A DNA stretch of 64,000 nucleotides, from positions 162,485-226,484 of the forward strand of contig NZ_JAQTOD010000004.1 in NCBI RefSeq assembly GCF_028713515.1, given 5' to 3'. The stretch comes from Sulfurimonas sp. GTDB taxonomy: Bacteria > Campylobacterota > Campylobacteria > Campylobacterales > Sulfurimonadaceae. Each line of letters opens with the position of its first letter. The first letter of the stretch is position 1. The notes beneath the pieces were generated by a model. It was not told the DNA's origin. It did not search any database and saw nothing but the letters and a program-made list of their open reading frames with translations. A program made the translations under genes and the position numbers. Positions 1 through 7,290 of this stretch are shown piece by piece.

Positions 1-1
1 G

Positions 2-502
2 GTACAGATCAAACATGATGTCGGCGGATGCAGAGATAAAACTATGAAAATTGCGCAAGCGTTTAGCGAAAAATCTCTTATGTCTTCGATGATGGATTAC
101 ACGCAATCGGGTAATAAAGTTTTCTCATATACAGAGTCACAGTGGCAAGAGACACCAAATCACGCTATTACCGCTTATATGTATAATGAAATTAAAGAGA
201 GTGCCATTTTCAAGAGCGTTTTGAATTCAAGATCTGTTAGTAAAAGTGATATGATTTTGGAGATAACTATAGAAGAGTTTATGCAACACTACTCTTTTGA
301 TATGAAAGAGTTATATTCGAGTGTTGTTGTATCATTGGCGGTTGTTGATGCAAAAACAAATAGTATAGTAGCTACAAAGACATTTAAATCAAAAGTAGAT
401 TCAAAAAAATTAAATGCAGACGGTGGAGTAGAAGCACTTAGCTCTGCCTTAGCAGATATATCAGAGAAAAGCATTGAGTGGCTTAGTGGTGTTTGCAAAT
501 GA
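2..502 (+). CDS. ABC-type transport auxiliary lipoprotein, C-terminal part (5' end outside window)
   Basis: The reading frame is open from base 2, through an internal Met at 44, to the stop at 500-502, so the gene begins before the window and Met44 is probably not its start. The visible part matches the ABC_trans_aux (PqiC-like) pattern: a Trp-containing segment (SQWQETPNHAI) followed by alternating strands, a 'VVDAKTNSIVATKTF' strand pair and a closing amphipathic helix ending in WLSGVCK. In this family the protein is an outer-membrane lipoprotein that works with an Mla/PqiB-type lipid ABC transporter, whose other genes would lie upstream, outside the window. The stop overlaps the next start (ATGA), so translation is probably coupled. 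The assignment rests on pattern recognition only. Confidence 0.72.
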   Translation, partial: VQIKHDVGGCRDKTMKIAQAFSEKSLMSSMMDYTQSGNKVFSYTESQWQETPNHAITAYMYNEIKESAIFKSVLNSRSVSKSDMILEITIEEFMQHYSFDMKELYSSVVVSLAVVDAKTNSIVATKTFKSKVDSKKLNADGGVEALSSALADISEKSIEWLSGVCK

Positions 503-1785
503 TAATAGAGAGCGAATATAAAAAACGAAGAGATACTTTAGCAAAAGACTTTTTAAAAAACTCAGTTGTGGTTATATTTAGCTCTGAGCCTGCAACTCGT
601 TCTCATGACACACACCATCCATATAGACAAGATAGTAATTTTTACTACCTAAGCGGTTTTAAAGAGGACAACTCTGCACTTATGTTTATAAAAACAAAAA
701 ATAGCCTAAAAACAGCCCTTTTTGTGCATAAAAAAGATAAAACGCTAGAACTATGGAACGGAAAAAGATTGGGTGTTAAAAAGGCAAAAAAAAGGTTTCT
801 TGTAGATGAAGTTTATGAAATAGATAAGTTTAATGATGTCTTTAAGACCTCAATCAAAGGTAAAAAAAACATCTATTTTGAGATAAACTCAAAGAAAAGC
901 GCTACAGAGAAGATTTTAAAAAGCACAAAGATATTTAAAGAAAAATTTGACATCATCCCACATGTACAAAAAATGAGACTTATAAAATCAGCTTCCGAGA
1001 TAGAGCTTATGAGAGAGTCAATTTCAATCACAGCAAAAGCGCATCATACGGCTATGAGCATGAATAAAGAGGGTAAATATGAGTATCAACTTCAAGCAGA
1101 GATAGAGTATGAGTTTAGACACAATGCGGCCTATAGTGACGCATATACCTCAATAGTTGCATCTGGAAACAATGCAAATACTCTTCACTATATAGAAAAT
1201 AGCAAACTTTTAGTTGATGGAGAGCTTATCCTAATAGACGCAGGGTGTGAGCATAACTACTATGCAAGTGATATAACAAGAACAATTCCAGTAAATGGCA
1301 GATTTAGTGAGTCTCAAAAAGAGCTATATAGCTTGGTTTTGGATACTCAACTAAAAGTTATCAGTATGATAAAGCCATCTATTATGCGAAGCGAACTTCA
1401 AAAAGTAGCAGAGGAGTTGTTAACTGAAGGGATGATAAAGCTTGGTATTTTAAAAGGTAGCGCAATAAAGGCTATAAAAGAAAAAAAGCATAAAAAGTAT
1501 TATCCACATGGAATAGGGCATTGGATAGGGATAGATGTACACGACCCAGCACCATATAAAGATGAGAAAGATAGAGAGATACCGCTTTGTGAGGGTATGG
1601 TTTTAACCATTGAACCGGGATTGTATATTGACAAGAACGATAAAAGTGCTCCTGAAAGATTTAGAGGGGTGGGCATTAGAATAGAAGATGATATTTTAGT
1701 AACAAAAGATGGATATGAAAATTTATCTGCTTCTATTGCCAAGACTATAGAGGAGATAGAAGCAGAAAGTTTTCACAAAAAATAA
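499..1785 (+). CDS. pepP: Xaa-Pro aminopeptidase (M24B family)
   Basis: A cytoplasmic metallo-aminopeptidase that removes N-terminal residues preceding proline. The N-terminal half is the aminopeptidase P N-domain (HHPYRQDSNFYYLSGF). The C-terminal half is a pita-bread fold carrying all five expected metal ligands: Asp247 (LIDAG), Asp258 (ASDITRT), His337 (YPHGIGHWIG), Glu372 (TIEPGLY) and Glu396 (RIEDD). The length of 428 residues is normal. I chose ATG 499, which overlaps the preceding stop as ATGA; a TTG two codons earlier is less likely. It is probably cotranscribed with the auxiliary lipoprotein gene but shows no functional link to it. Confidence 0.93.
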   Translation: MIIESEYKKRRDTLAKDFLKNSVVVIFSSEPATRSHDTHHPYRQDSNFYYLSGFKEDNSALMFIKTKNSLKTALFVHKKDKTLELWNGKRLGVKKAKKRFLVDEVYEIDKFNDVFKTSIKGKKNIYFEINSKKSATEKILKSTKIFKEKFDIIPHVQKMRLIKSASEIELMRESISITAKAHHTAMSMNKEGKYEYQLQAEIEYEFRHNAAYSDAYTSIVASGNNANTLHYIENSKLLVDGELILIDAGCEHNYYASDITRTIPVNGRFSESQKELYSLVLDTQLKVISMIKPSIMRSELQKVAEELLTEGMIKLGILKGSAIKAIKEKKHKKYYPHGIGHWIGIDVHDPAPYKDEKDREIPLCEGMVLTIEPGLYIDKNDKSAPERFRGVGIRIEDDILVTKDGYENLSASIAKTIEEIEAESFHKK

Positions 1786-1789
1786 CAAA

Positions 1790-1820
1790 TTAGATCAAAT
1801 TAATCTAAATTTATTATCTT
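1790..1820. terminator. weak hairpin between convergent genes
   Basis: TTAGAT (1790-1795) and ATCTAA (1803-1808) form a 6-bp stem with a 7-nt loop, followed by an AT-rich tract. It lies between the stop of pepP and the end of the convergent nap operon. The stem is AT-rich and the T run is broken, so this is only a candidate terminator. Confidence 0.3.
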
Positions 1821-1865
1821 AATCTATATAGCAATAAAGTCTATACTTGTATAAATTTTTTTATG

Positions 1866-2291
1866 TTAGTTATAGCTATAGCTCCAGCCAGTTAGGCTTT
1901 TTACTTTTGCTTCATCAAAAGCATCAGAATCTGCTAAAAAATCCATAACCAACATTGGAATATTTGGGATAACCATCATATCATCTTCTTTTACTAGTAG
2001 GAGTGGCATTGGATTGTTTTTTGAGTCTATAGAGAATCCGACAGGCATTATTTGGCTCATTATTTCAATAGGGTTTCTTATCTTATTTTCATTTAAGAAT
2101 TTATCAAAAATAGCCTTTTGTATATCTTTGGGTATATCATCAGATGTATTTAAAAAAAATGTAAAGTGAATCGGCGCTTCTTTGAAATAATCAGGTGATG
2201 GAGCTGCCATGATTATGTACTCAACACCATTTAGATGCTCTTGTATCTCATCTATGGTTAAGTATCTTGCTGAAGTGGATGTTTTTTGCAT
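1866..2291 (-). CDS. hypothetical protein, last gene of the nap operon
   Basis: This 141-residue protein has no signal peptide, transmembrane segment or cysteine motif and I do not recognise the family. It looks like a soluble alpha/beta protein, with an N-terminal segment (YLTIDEIQEHLNG), a central 'IHFTFFLNTSDDIPKDIQKA' stretch and a hydrophobic strand 'PMPLLLVKEDDMMVIPNIPM'. The ATG at 2291 follows AAAGGGAT and lies just after the preceding gene. It closes a tight same-strand block starting with napA, so a cytoplasmic role in nitrate reductase maturation or expression is possible. That is inference from position alone. Confidence 0.7.
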   Translation of the reverse strand: MQKTSTSARYLTIDEIQEHLNGVEYIIMAAPSPDYFKEAPIHFTFFLNTSDDIPKDIQKAIFDKFLNENKIRNPIEIMSQIMPVGFSIDSKNNPMPLLLVKEDDMMVIPNIPMLVMDFLADSDAFDEAKVKSLTGWSYSYN

Positions 2292-2296
2292 AAAAA

Positions 2297-2587
2297 TTAT
2301 CCCTTTATTAGTGGCTCGCCACTCTCTTCTTCTAGCTCTCTTTGGAGTTTTGACATCTCAAATCTTATGGTATCCATAACGAACGGAGGGACATTGTCTG
2401 CTTTACTCCATCTTACTTCATTTATTACGCCATCATACTTTATGCCTAGTTCTTCAATTTTTGTTGAGTACTCAGATAAGTCCTTACATATCTCAACGGC
2501 ATCATCACTAATATCTTTTAGCTCTATAAACCAATCTTCATAGCTTCCGTCTACCATTTTTATAGTTGATTCAAAAACTCCGCTCAT
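2297..2587 (-). CDS. small hypothetical protein in the nap operon
   Basis: A 96-residue acidic, probably cytoplasmic protein of unknown family, without cysteines or membrane segments. It contains the helix-rich stretch 'DDAVEICKDLSEYSTKIEELG' (one Cys in the helix) and ends in a charged segment, EMSKLQRELEEESGEPL. It begins just after the napD stop and is followed after about 5 bases by the 141-residue unknown. Size, charge and location next to NapD suggest a small maturation or accessory factor, but no motif supports a specific function. Confidence 0.68.
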   Translation of the reverse strand: MSGVFESTIKMVDGSYEDWFIELKDISDDAVEICKDLSEYSTKIEELGIKYDGVINEVRWSKADNVPPFVMDTIRFEMSKLQRELEEESGEPLIKG

Positions 2588-2589
2588 TG

Positions 2590-2979
2590 TTATCTCTCTG
2601 TTTTATCAAATTTTTTTGTAAATGTTGAGAGATCATCTTTTTTCTTTAAATCTCCGTTGTATTGTATGTTTCTAATATCAATATCATCATCATTTAGCAT
2701 TCTTGGAACGGCGTCGCCATTGGCAATAACTTCCATATGAGCGTTTAGCTCATCTTCGCTGTACGCCATCTGCATATCAGCAGCTATAACATGAGAAATC
2801 CCCTCGATGACTCTAAGTTTCTCTAGCTCTTCTGAGACGCTCTCGCCTTCAATAGTTACGATGATTCTACCTTTGGCATCGTGAAGATGATAGTCGCACA
2901 CCTCACAATCTTTAAGATTTTGCACAACTTCATCTAAAAATTTTGGTAGTGTTTGAACCACTATGCTTGATATATTCAT
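2590..2979 (-). CDS. napD: NapD, chaperone for the NapA Tat signal peptide
   Basis: NapD is a small cytoplasmic protein that binds the twin-arginine signal peptide of NapA and delays export until the molybdenum cofactor is inserted. The start 'MNISSIVVQTLPKFLDEVV' and the ferredoxin-like beta-alpha-beta pattern, with 'AKGRIIVTIEGES' and 'IEGISHVIAADMQMAYSED', match the family well. At 129 residues it is longer than typical NapD (about 90-110) because of a polar C-terminal tail after residue 95. It lies downstream of napL and the PAS gene, as expected for the epsilonproteobacterial napAGHBFLD order, with one insertion. Confidence 0.9.
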   Translation of the reverse strand: MNISSIVVQTLPKFLDEVVQNLKDCEVCDYHLHDAKGRIIVTIEGESVSEELEKLRVIEGISHVIAADMQMAYSEDELNAHMEVIANGDAVPRMLNDDDIDIRNIQYNGDLKKKDDLSTFTKKFDKTER

Positions 2980-3017
2980 TTTTTCCTCTTTGTTGCAAAT
3001 TTAATTTTTTGTTGAAT

Positions 3018-3461
3018 CTATTCGTATGAAACTATTCTTGTTTTTTCACCATTTTGATGGCGTATGCTATCGTAAAGTTTCTGATGTTCTAATTTTTCAC
3101 TATAGCTAATTGGGGTTCTAAGTGATATGTATTCCACTAACTCACCATCCTTATAAACCCCAGAAATTATTGCTTTTACCCAATAAAAACCTCCGTCTTT
3201 TCTGATATTTTTAACAACACCGCTCCACTGTTCTTTGTTTTTAATCTTTCCCCACAACTCTTTAAAAATACTCTTTGGCATATCTGGGTGTCTGACGATA
3301 TTATGATGTTTTCCTAAAAGCTCTTCTGGTGCATATCCGCTGATTTGAGAAAATATCTCATTTACATATGTAATGTTTCCCTCAAGATCGGTTCTGGAGA
3401 TGATGATTTCACCTTGAGGCACTTCTGTTTCAACTAAAAATTCACTTTTGCTATAGTCCAT
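3018..3461 (-). CDS. single PAS-domain protein (Aer-like sensor module without output domain)
   Basis: A 147-residue soluble protein made almost entirely of one PAS domain of the Aer type. It contains 'ISRTDLEGNITYVNEIFSQ', 'ISGYAPEELLGKHHNIVRHP' and 'NIRKDGGFYWVKAIISGVY'. In aerotaxis receptors this domain binds FAD and senses redox state. There is no methyl-accepting, kinase or GGDEF domain, so it must act through a partner. A strong AAGGAG ribosome site precedes the ATG at 3461. Its position between napL and napD suggests redox or taxis signalling tied to nitrate respiration; this is inference. Confidence 0.88.
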   Translation of the reverse strand: MDYSKSEFLVETEVPQGEIIISRTDLEGNITYVNEIFSQISGYAPEELLGKHHNIVRHPDMPKSIFKELWGKIKNKEQWSGVVKNIRKDGGFYWVKAIISGVYKDGELVEYISLRTPISYSEKLEHQKLYDSIRHQNGEKTRIVSYE

Positions 3462-3474
3462 CTTATGCTCCTTT

Positions 3475-4425
3475 TTATTTTATTTTATAAAGATTTACTA
3501 TCTTATTATTACTTGAGGTTAAAAACTCTTTTTCGCTAATAAATATAATATTTGATATTGTAGTATTGTTTCCGCCAAATATTCCGATTTGCATCTTTGT
3601 TGCTGTATTAAAAATAGCCACATTGTTATTTTCGTCACACGAATAACCAGCTAAGTGCCCTTTTGGTGATAATCCTACGCTATAAACTAAAAACTGAGAC
3701 TCTAGGCTATATGCAGAGTTTGGTATCTGTGTGTATATGCCTATTTTTCTATCTTGTCCCGCTGTTATTACTAAACCATTTTTATAATCAATTTGAAAAA
3801 TATTATCTAAGTTTTGCCCACCTAAAGTTTTTATCTTTTTTCCATTTTTTGTATCATAAATATGAATGTCACCACCCTCATCAGCAACAACCGTTTGTGT
3901 TCCAGTTTCATTTAGGCGAAAGTCTGAAAATCTACCACCACTAACTTGAACACGGTAGTTTTGCTTGGCCTTGGCTATATCATAAGAGATAAGCTCGTTA
4001 CTAAGAAGTGCTAGTAATATAGTGTTTTGATCTAAATATTTTGCCTTAATGATACTTAATTTTTTTCTAGAATCAATTATTGTATTTTTTTGACTATTTT
4101 TATAGATATTGACCCTACTAAATCCTTTTTCATCTTGAGAGAGAACCATGATGTCATCACCGATTTTATCTACAGAAAAAACTTTTGAATCAACGATGTC
4201 ACCTTTAAAATCTTTAATTTTATCAACTTTTATCTTTTTGACTATTTTTTTTGTTTTATAATCAAATATATCAACAACTCCAGTATCTGTTGCGGCATAT
4301 ACTCTATTGTCTTTGTATATTAGATCAATTACGCCACCACTTGCTATGAAGCTTGACATTGGCTTATTTGTATTTTGAGAAAAAAGTGAAGTTATAAGAA
4401 CCAATAGAAGCAAAATTTTATTCAT
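3475..4425 (-). CDS. napL: NapL, periplasmic beta-propeller-like protein of the nap operon
   Basis: A 316-residue exported protein with an N-terminal signal peptide (MNKILLLLVLITSLFSQ) followed by repeated WD40-like blades such as 'VYAATDTGVVDIFDYKTKK', 'GGDIHIYDTKNGKKIKTLG' and 'GQDRKIGIYTQIP'. NapL is characteristic of epsilonproteobacterial nap operons; its exact role in periplasmic nitrate reduction is not firmly established. The start overlaps the end of napF by a few bases, so expression is probably coupled. The assignment rests on blade-like repeats, the signal peptide and gene order. Confidence 0.85.
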   Translation of the reverse strand: MNKILLLLVLITSLFSQNTNKPMSSFIASGGVIDLIYKDNRVYAATDTGVVDIFDYKTKKIVKKIKVDKIKDFKGDIVDSKVFSVDKIGDDIMVLSQDEKGFSRVNIYKNSQKNTIIDSRKKLSIIKAKYLDQNTILLALLSNELISYDIAKAKQNYRVQVSGGRFSDFRLNETGTQTVVADEGGDIHIYDTKNGKKIKTLGGQNLDNIFQIDYKNGLVITAGQDRKIGIYTQIPNSAYSLESQFLVYSVGLSPKGHLAGYSCDENNNVAIFNTATKMQIGIFGGNNTTISNIIFISEKEFLTSSNNKIVNLYKIK

Positions 4426-4909
4426 GAGCCAGTACCTTTATCTCTATTGCGTCTGTTGGACACCTACCTATACAAAAACCACAAGAAGTGCATTTGTCAT
4501 TTATCTCAGGCTTAAACATCGCCTTAAAATCTATGGCATTATCTAAGCAGGGATCTTTGCATGAGAAACACATAGTCTGGTTCCAACTAAGACATTTTGT
4601 TTTGTTGATTGTAATTCTAGAATTTATAACTCTTTTATTCTCAAGTTTTAAAACACCATATTCACAAGCATTGGCGCACTCGTCGCAATAGGTACAACCA
4701 CCATTTAAAAAACTTAAATAGGGAGTTTTATCACTTGCTATTTTAATGATATCTTCTTCACAAACAGTGGCACATTTAGCGTCGCACTTGCTACACTCAT
4801 TGAGAAAAAGAGATTCATCGCTGTTGTATGGTGGTCTGAGTAGATTTTCTTGCTTTGTCTTGCCAATAATTTTAAAGGCAAGAGAGCTAAATAGCTCTCT
4901 TCTTTGCAT
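4418..4909 (-). CDS. napF: NapF, ferredoxin-type cytoplasmic iron-sulfur protein
   Basis: A 163-residue protein with four cysteine clusters: CSKCDAKCATVC, CTYCDECANAC, a variant spaced CLSWNQTMCFSCKDPC, and CTSCGFCIGRCP. These are consistent with several [4Fe-4S] centres. NapF is a cytoplasmic accessory protein thought to assist NapA maturation or iron-sulfur loading. Its ATG shares one base with the napB stop (TAATG), and its end overlaps the napL start. There is no twin-arginine signal, which separates it from NapG. Confidence 0.9.
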   Translation of the reverse strand: MQRRELFSSLAFKIIGKTKQENLLRPPYNSDESLFLNECSKCDAKCATVCEEDIIKIASDKTPYLSFLNGGCTYCDECANACEYGVLKLENKRVINSRITINKTKCLSWNQTMCFSCKDPCLDNAIDFKAMFKPEINDKCTSCGFCIGRCPTDAIEIKVLAHE

Positions 4910-5616
4910 TAGTGATGTTCACTTCCGCCGCCAGCAGCAGAGTTTTTGTTTGCTATATCTTTTTCTGTTATAAAGCTATCTCCACCGATTACCGTATCTA
5001 GTGAATCTGTTAGAGTTGAGCCTTTCCAGTTAGATCTTGAAGCACCATCTTTTGATGTATACACAGCTTCAAATGTATTCTCTACAACTAAGTTACCTTG
5101 AGATTGTGGAGCATGACACTGAGTACAGTTAAATCTTGCATTTTGAAGCTCTTCACCTTTTTTGATTGAAACTTCATTTTTGTAGTTGTTTACTGGAATA
5201 AACACTTCCCCATCTTTAAGTTCAGCTCTTGGTCTAAAATCTGTAAAGTGTGACACAGGAATTGGTGTAGCACCAACGCTATCAGCTACTTCAGGTAAGT
5301 GACAACTCACACATCTGTTGTCGTTACTTTTGATGGGTAGCATACCAATCGTATCGTGAGGAATCATAGGAGGTGCATCTTGAAATGCTCTTCTGATTTT
5401 TGTACTTGTTGTAGCTTGAGCTGTTCCATATTCAGTTTTTACAGCTATTGTGCTATCTTCTGTGTATATGTCAGTCTTTCTTAAACCCAAAGACTCTTCG
5501 GTTACAGTTTTTGTAGCTACATTTGCCTCTGATGATTTAAGTCCATCAGTGCCACAGCCAACCATTAGTAGCGCCCCAGCAACTAAACTAATCGTTATTT
5601 TATTTATTGCTCTCAT
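4909..5616 (-). CDS. napB: NapB, diheme cytochrome c subunit of nitrate reductase
   Basis: NapB passes electrons to NapA in the periplasm. Two c-type heme sites are visible, CVSCH and CTQCH, with the expected conserved 'PPMIPHD' segment before the first. The 235-residue length exceeds the usual 150-180 because of a roughly 60-residue low-complexity stretch after the signal peptide. The signal ends in LLMVGC with Cys21 in lipobox position, so this NapB may be a membrane-anchored lipoprotein, which is unusual for a normally soluble subunit. Its start overlaps the napH end by 17 bases and follows a GGGAG ribosome site. Confidence 0.93.
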   Translation of the reverse strand: MRAINKITISLVAGALLMVGCGTDGLKSSEANVATKTVTEESLGLRKTDIYTEDSTIAVKTEYGTAQATTSTKIRRAFQDAPPMIPHDTIGMLPIKSNDNRCVSCHLPEVADSVGATPIPVSHFTDFRPRAELKDGEVFIPVNNYKNEVSIKKGEELQNARFNCTQCHAPQSQGNLVVENTFEAVYTSKDGASRSNWKGSTLTDSLDTVIGGDSFITEKDIANKNSAAGGGSEHH

Positions 5617-6445
5617 TTTTTTCTCCCGTTTTTTTATTTTTTGCTAGACCTCGTATTGAAAAACCAAGAGCGTCATCATCACAAACCTCTATACATCTAG
5701 CACAATTTGTGCATTCGCCAGAGAGAACAGGAATGCTCTCCTTGCCAATCATATATAGAACTTGTTGTTCAGGACAAACTACTTTGCATTTCATACATAA
5801 AGTACAATTCTCTTCGTTATGATGTACTCGTATTAAACTTAACTTTCCAACTATAGAATAAAAGCCACCAAGTGGGCATATATGTCCACACCACCCATTT
5901 TTTAAAACAAATAGGTCTAAAAGAAAAATGATGAGCATCGCTGCCCATCCAAAACCCAAACCAAACACAATACCTCTATGAAGCATAGAGATTGGTGATA
6001 TAAATTCAAAAGCAGTGATACCCATAGCGAACGATAGTACCAAGCTTAGCGCTAAAACCCAATATCTCATGTTTCTTGATGCTGGTTGTTTTTTTGAGAT
6101 CGCATCAACTCCCAGTTTTCTTCTAAGGAGTGCTGCTGCGTCCGTAACTATATTTATAGGACAAACCCAACTACAAAAAGAGCGACCACCAATCAAAAGG
6201 TAAAATAGAGTGACAATAAAAGCGCCCACAAGCAAGTCAGTTGCCAAAATGGCTCCCGCTGCTACCATTTGTAAAAGAGCATAAGGATCACTTAGTGGAA
6301 CAATGCCCAAAAATAGTGATGAGCTAAGATTACCCATCAGAAGAGTCCAACCCCAAGCATTTGCTCCAAAGTATAAAAACAGAACTCCAAACTGAGTTGT
6401 TCTTCTTAAAATAAGGTATCGGTAGCTATTCCATAACTTCGTCAT
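5600..6445 (-). CDS. napH: NapH, membrane iron-sulfur quinol dehydrogenase subunit
   Basis: A polytopic 281-residue inner-membrane protein with about four transmembrane segments, the two family motifs CSWVCP and CGHICP at the cytoplasmic face, and a C-terminal pair of [4Fe-4S] motifs (CTLCMKCKVVCP and CTNCARCIEVC). With NapG it forms the quinol-oxidising route that replaces NapC, which is absent here. The ATG shares one base with the napG stop (TAATG). Confidence 0.94.
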   Translation of the reverse strand: MTKLWNSYRYLILRRTTQFGVLFLYFGANAWGWTLLMGNLSSSLFLGIVPLSDPYALLQMVAAGAILATDLLVGAFIVTLFYLLIGGRSFCSWVCPINIVTDAAALLRRKLGVDAISKKQPASRNMRYWVLALSLVLSFAMGITAFEFISPISMLHRGIVFGLGFGWAAMLIIFLLDLFVLKNGWCGHICPLGGFYSIVGKLSLIRVHHNEENCTLCMKCKVVCPEQQVLYMIGKESIPVLSGECTNCARCIEVCDDDALGFSIRGLAKNKKTGEKNESNK

Positions 6446-7236
6446 TAGTATAAATCCCCCGAACCACTATTTAAAGAGTCAACAGCACTCTTCTCGCTAA
6501 TCTTAGTTTCTGACTTTATCTCTTTAGCATCTTCGAGACGCTTCTCATCATTTTTATCCCAACCCTTGATGTAGTGACTGCCAACTCTACCCATTGCAAC
6601 TTCATTTGGAAGTACAAAGATAGCAGGTTTTTCAGTTACACAAGCTTTTTCACAAAGTCCACAACCGATACAAGCATCTGCATGAACAACTGGTGTTAAA
6701 AACGCATGTTTACCAGTTCTTTCGTTTCTATTATACTCTATAGTTATTGCTTTTCCTAAAATCGGACAAGCTCTATAGCAGGCATCACACTGAATTCCCC
6801 AAAACGCTATACAGCTCTCTTTATCAACAATTGCAAGACCCATGTCTGCTTTATAGATATCAAGAACTCCATTTGTTGTAACACTAGATTCACTTAATGC
6901 CCCAGTAGGACATACTGGAACACATGGAATATCTGGACACATATAACAAGGTATATCTCTAGGAATAAAATATGGAGTTCCTAGAGGTTTGTGATCACCT
7001 GGTTTGGCAAGCAATAGTGTATTGTAAGGACAAGCTTCAACACAAAGCCCGCATTTAATACATGTTTTTAAAAAATTACTCTCTTTTATGGCCCCTGGCG
7101 GACGAAGGATAAGCCCAGACGCTGTAACTTCACTTACATACGCACTCCAAACAAAACCTCCAAGTGCTGTTATTCCAGCACCTCTTGCCATATTTAAGAT
7201 AAATTTTCTTCTATCACTTGTTGCTTTATTTTCCAT
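6445..7236 (-). CDS. napG: NapG, Tat-exported periplasmic ferredoxin of quinol dehydrogenase
   Basis: An electron-transfer protein that accepts electrons from NapH and passes them toward NapB/NapA. It begins with a Tat signal (DRRKFILNMARGAGITALGG) and carries four iron-sulfur motifs: CIKCGLCVEACP, CYMCPDIPCVPVCP, CDACYRACP and CIGCGLCEKAC. I chose the ATG at 7236. The frame also opens at a GTG at 7257, but that GTG lies inside a palindromic repeat and has no suitably spaced ribosome site. The repeat sits between an AAGGAT ribosome-site candidate and this ATG (see the repeat entry). Confidence 0.92.
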   Translation of the reverse strand: MENKATSDRRKFILNMARGAGITALGGFVWSAYVSEVTASGLILRPPGAIKESNFLKTCIKCGLCVEACPYNTLLLAKPGDHKPLGTPYFIPRDIPCYMCPDIPCVPVCPTGALSESSVTTNGVLDIYKADMGLAIVDKESCIAFWGIQCDACYRACPILGKAITIEYNRNERTGKHAFLTPVVHADACIGCGLCEKACVTEKPAIFVLPNEVAMGRVGSHYIKGWDKNDEKRLEDAKEIKSETKISEKSAVDSLNSGSGDLY

Positions 7237-7239
7237 TTT

Positions 7240-7271
7240 AGTGGGTGCGCTTCGCACTAGGCAAAGCCACT
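7240..7271. repeat. nested palindrome between napA and napG, inside the napG ribosome-binding region
   Basis: Read on the plus strand, AGTGG (7240-7244) pairs with CCACT (7267-7271). Inside are a GTGCG-CTT-CGCAC hairpin (7245-7257) and a GGC-AAA-GCC hairpin (7260-7268) that competes with the outer stem. The 32-base block separates the AAGGAT ribosome-site candidate (minus strand, about 7273-7278) from the napG ATG. It looks like a REP-type element that inserted into, or evolved within, the translation start region. I saw no second copy in this window. Confidence 0.6.
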
Positions 7272-7290
7272 TATCCTTTATTTATAGTTG

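Noticed and set aside
7237..7257. GTG start for napG at 7257
   Set aside because: The codon lies in the arm of a palindrome, has no properly spaced ribosome site and would add seven residues ahead of a normal Tat signal.
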